DNA from: Chlamydiota bacterium | Lineage (GTDB): Bacteria; Chlamydiota; Chlamydiia; Chlamydiales; SM23-39 | Direction of reading: 5' to 3' | DNA: 8,162 nt | Assembly (NCBI GenBank): GCA_021772165.1 | Contig: JAJFMM010000010.1 | Coordinates: 1-8,162, forward strand | In this document: piece after piece, positions 6,801 through 8,162 of the stretch | How the letters are laid out: each line of letters starts with the position of its first letter | Position numbering within the stretch: position 1 is the stretch's first letter | Notes under the pieces: model-generated | Databases searched by the model: none | Seen by the model: the letters and a program-made list of their open reading frames with translations, nothing else | Told to the model about the DNA's origin: nothing | Position numbers and translations under genes: made by a program

Positions 6801-7938
6801 GCTCCCTCCTTTTAGCTTCGCGCTCCATGTCGAATTTCTTCTTCAAATCCTTTTCTCCAATCTTCACCGTCTTCGTAAACACGACGTCGACGACTCTGCC
6901 AGCTGCGATCTGAATAGCCGGCTGGAGCTGTTCTGCCCGTTTAATGAAGTATTCGGACATTTTCCCCATTGCGGACGCACCACCTTGCATCCCCGCGTTG
7001 CCGAAAGCATACTGGTAAGGATTGGCCACATTCTCGTTTTTATCCTTTTTAACACCTAGCTGGAACGCCGACATGGCTCCTTGGCCTATCCCTTGAAGCG
7101 TGGCTGCAAAAGCTGCGCGCGTGATGATCTGGCCTGAGCGGTCGACGACAACCCCGCGCAGTCCCTCGCGGCCGTCTTCTCCCGAGACATAAGCGCTGAT
7201 CTCCGTCTCAATGAACGAGCCGTTGGTCTCGACGAGCGTCATTCTCTCGCCACGCACATACACGCGTTCACTCGAAATATCGCCAATCGCGTTACCGAGG
7301 ATGATGCTACCTTTCAAGGGCACTCTCACATTTCTCGGAAGTTGGCCGTTATCGAGAGGGCGTAAGAGCACCATGTTCGGCCCCGTCGGCTTATGCACCG
7401 CTACGCTGCAGTCTGCTCCCGATACGAGAACCGCTTTGAGGACCGTTCCGGCAGGAATTTCGTAAGCAACGTGCTTTTCACCCTTTTTTACCGGACGCTC
7501 CCAAGATCGCAACATTGGGGCGGCCTTGCGCTTTTCCACCGCTGGTGGAGCCACAGCCTCTCTCATTTTTTCGATCAGCGTCTTCTCCAGATTGCCGATT
7601 TTATCGACGAGCGTGTGCGTTTCTTTAAGAAGTTGGTCGCTTTGTTCTTTCGACTCCACACTATCTTCTTTCAGCTCGGTTATAGAGTCTTCCAAAGAGT
7701 CGAGCCTCGTCTGGATCTCGTCATTGGATTGCTCTAAAGTAGAAAGACGAACCGTTTGCGGATCGACCTCTTGCGAAACGACCTCAAAGGCCTCCTCGGC
7801 CCCTTTTTTTGCGTACGGCTCGGGTTCACTGGCGTCCATCGAGAAAATAAGTACCCCTGATACTCCCAAGACACCTAGGATTAAAATTTGAAAAAGCCTT
7901 TTTTGCTTGGCTCCAATCTTTGCTGATGAAAATTTCAT
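6793..7938 (-). CDS. traB: TraB, VirB10-like inner-membrane/periplasmic scaffold of the F-type T4SS
   Basis: TraB spans from the inner membrane to the outer-membrane core and connects the energised inner complex with the TraK/TraV pore. In this 381-residue protein a short basic N-terminus precedes one membrane segment at about residues 15-33 (LFQILILGVLGVSGVLIF), giving a periplasmic C-terminus. Residues about 60-129 form a charged heptad-like coiled coil, followed by a short Ala/Pro linker. The VirB10/TrbI-type beta domain begins near residue 158 with EIPAGTVLKAVLVSG and continues through LLRPLDNGQLPRNVRVPLKG, VYVRGERMTLVE and GREGLRGVVVDRSGQIITRA. A Gly/Ala-rich helical part follows and then AAGRVVDVVFTKTVKIGE. 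The C-terminus is highly charged. F TraB is longer (about 475 residues); the difference lies mostly in the linker and C-terminus. It overlaps the following DsbA-like gene by 8 bases. The assignment is secure from the beta domain and the neighbours. Confidence 0.93.
   Translation of the reverse strand: MKFSSAKIGAKQKRLFQILILGVLGVSGVLIFSMDASEPEPYAKKGAEEAFEVVSQEVDPQTVRLSTLEQSNDEIQTRLDSLEDSITELKEDSVESKEQSDQLLKETHTLVDKIGNLEKTLIEKMREAVAPPAVEKRKAAPMLRSWERPVKKGEKHVAYEIPAGTVLKAVLVSGADCSVAVHKPTGPNMVLLRPLDNGQLPRNVRVPLKGSIILGNAIGDISSERVYVRGERMTLVETNGSFIETEISAYVSGEDGREGLRGVVVDRSGQIITRAAFAATLQGIGQGAMSAFQLGVKKDKNENVANPYQYAFGNAGMQGGASAMGKMSEYFIKRAEQLQPAIQIAAGRVVDVVFTKTVKIGEKDLKKKFDMEREAKRRERE
6804..6812 (-). 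promoter_or_regulatory. Strong ribosome-binding site of the DsbA-like gene
   Basis: The mRNA reads AAAGGAGGG, then three bases, then the GTG at 6800-6798. It lies inside the last codons of traB. This is the best Shine-Dalgarno match in the window and is what decides for the GTG start, as no ATG stands near it. Confidence 0.75.
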
Positions 7939-7941
7939 GGG

Positions 7942-8162
7942 TTACTCCTTCGCTTTGCCGATAAGGCAAACTGCCCGCTCGTTCTTATCGAGTTCATGAG
8001 ACATCAAAAAGACCCAGGAGACGCCCTCTTTTTTCAAAGCATCTGCGGTGAGTACGATCGGCTTTTTGCTGTGATTAACGAGTTCATAGACACTGATCGT
8101 CTCAAAAGGACCCTCGATCACCTTGACGATCTCGGCAGTCAAAGGATCAGGCACACGTAAGG
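7942..8162 (-). CDS. traK: TraK, F-type T4SS core protein, C-terminal fragment (5' end outside window)
   Basis: Only the last 72 codons are visible; the frame stays open through the right edge, so the start lies outside. A GTG at 8154-8152 could be misread as a start, but the open frame upstream of it and the missing signal peptide argue for an internal valine. The visible part resembles the C-terminal domain of TraK, the secretin-like periplasmic ring protein that in F links the TraV lipoprotein to TraB: a beta-rich stretch with the pattern VYELVNHSKKPIVL, then a segment with VSWVFLM and a final strand ending in CLIGKAKE. The stop is 3 bases before traB, and the last codons hold the traB ribosome-binding site. 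The assignment rests on this pattern plus its position directly before traB, as in F. A full-length TraK is about 240 residues, so roughly a third is seen. Confidence 0.77.
   Translation of the reverse strand, partial: LRVPDPLTAEIVKVIEGPFETISVYELVNHSKKPIVLTADALKKEGVSWVFLMSHELDKNERAVCLIGKAKE
7945..7950 (-). promoter_or_regulatory. Ribosome-binding site of traB
   Basis: The mRNA reads AAGGAG six bases before the traB ATG at 7938-7936. The motif is formed by the last two sense codons of traK, so traB translation probably follows on from traK. It supports the chosen traB start. Confidence 0.75.

Noticed and set aside
7942..8154. Small separate gene of 70 codons starting at GTG 8154
   Set aside because: The frame continues open to the window edge and the protein looks like the C-terminal domain of TraK, so this is a fragment rather than a small gene.
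1..8162. CRISPR array, tRNA, insertion sequence, origin of transfer, terminators
   Set aside because: No repeats with spacers, no cloverleaf-like segment, no transposase, and only 3 untranslated bases; no stem-loop with a T run was noticed at any gene end.

Overview
The whole window is one dense, minus-strand block of conjugation genes from an F-type (Tra/Trb) type IV secretion system. Read in the direction of transcription, from high to low coordinates, the order is traK (3' end only), traB, a DsbA-like thiol oxidoreductase gene, traV, traC, traW, trbC, traU, traN (5' part only). Every gene was assigned from its own protein sequence: TraC carries Walker A and B motifs, TraU and TraN carry their family cysteine/tryptophan signatures, and TraW and TrbC carry their conserved blocks.

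Layout. Region 7942-8162 is the C-terminal end of TraK. Region 6793-7938 is TraB, the VirB10-like scaffold. Regions 6213-6800 and 5887-6216 are the periplasmic DsbA-like enzyme and the short TraV lipoprotein. Region 3320-5890 is the TraC ATPase. Regions 2728-3327, 2255-2731 and 789-2258 are the exported assembly factors TraW, TrbC and TraU. Region 1-792 is the start of TraN, which runs off the left edge. The only intergenic DNA is 3 bases between traK and traB. All seven other junctions overlap by 4 or 8 bases, and the ribosome-binding sites lie inside the preceding genes. There is no room for an internal promoter or terminator, and I see no RNA gene, insertion sequence, CRISPR array or origin. 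The promoter, and any traA/L/E, must lie to the right; traF/H/G and DNA-processing genes, if present, must lie to the left or elsewhere.

How the genes work together (family knowledge): TraK, TraV and TraB form the envelope-spanning core channel. TraC is the cytoplasmic ATPase for pilus assembly. TraW, TrbC and TraU support pilus assembly and mating-pair formation in the periplasm. TraN is the outer-membrane protein that stabilises contact with the recipient. TraU and TraN are cysteine-rich, so a thiol oxidoreductase encoded in the same operon makes sense as their folding helper.

Organism. The window must come from a Gram-negative bacterium, because it encodes an outer-membrane lipoprotein and periplasmic factors. 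GC looks close to half by eye, with individual lines ranging from about 37% to 65%. The proteins are clearly divergent from the F plasmid. Compact F-like tra units with unusual gene content are known from amoeba-associated intracellular bacteria (Chlamydia-related bacteria, Rickettsiales), and a Chlamydia-related host of moderate GC is my guess. Nothing in the window proves it. The system itself is a known type. The unusual parts are the embedded DsbA-like gene, the order traW-trbC-traU, the extended TraU, the CxxC pair in a short TrbC, and a replaced cysteine in TraN.
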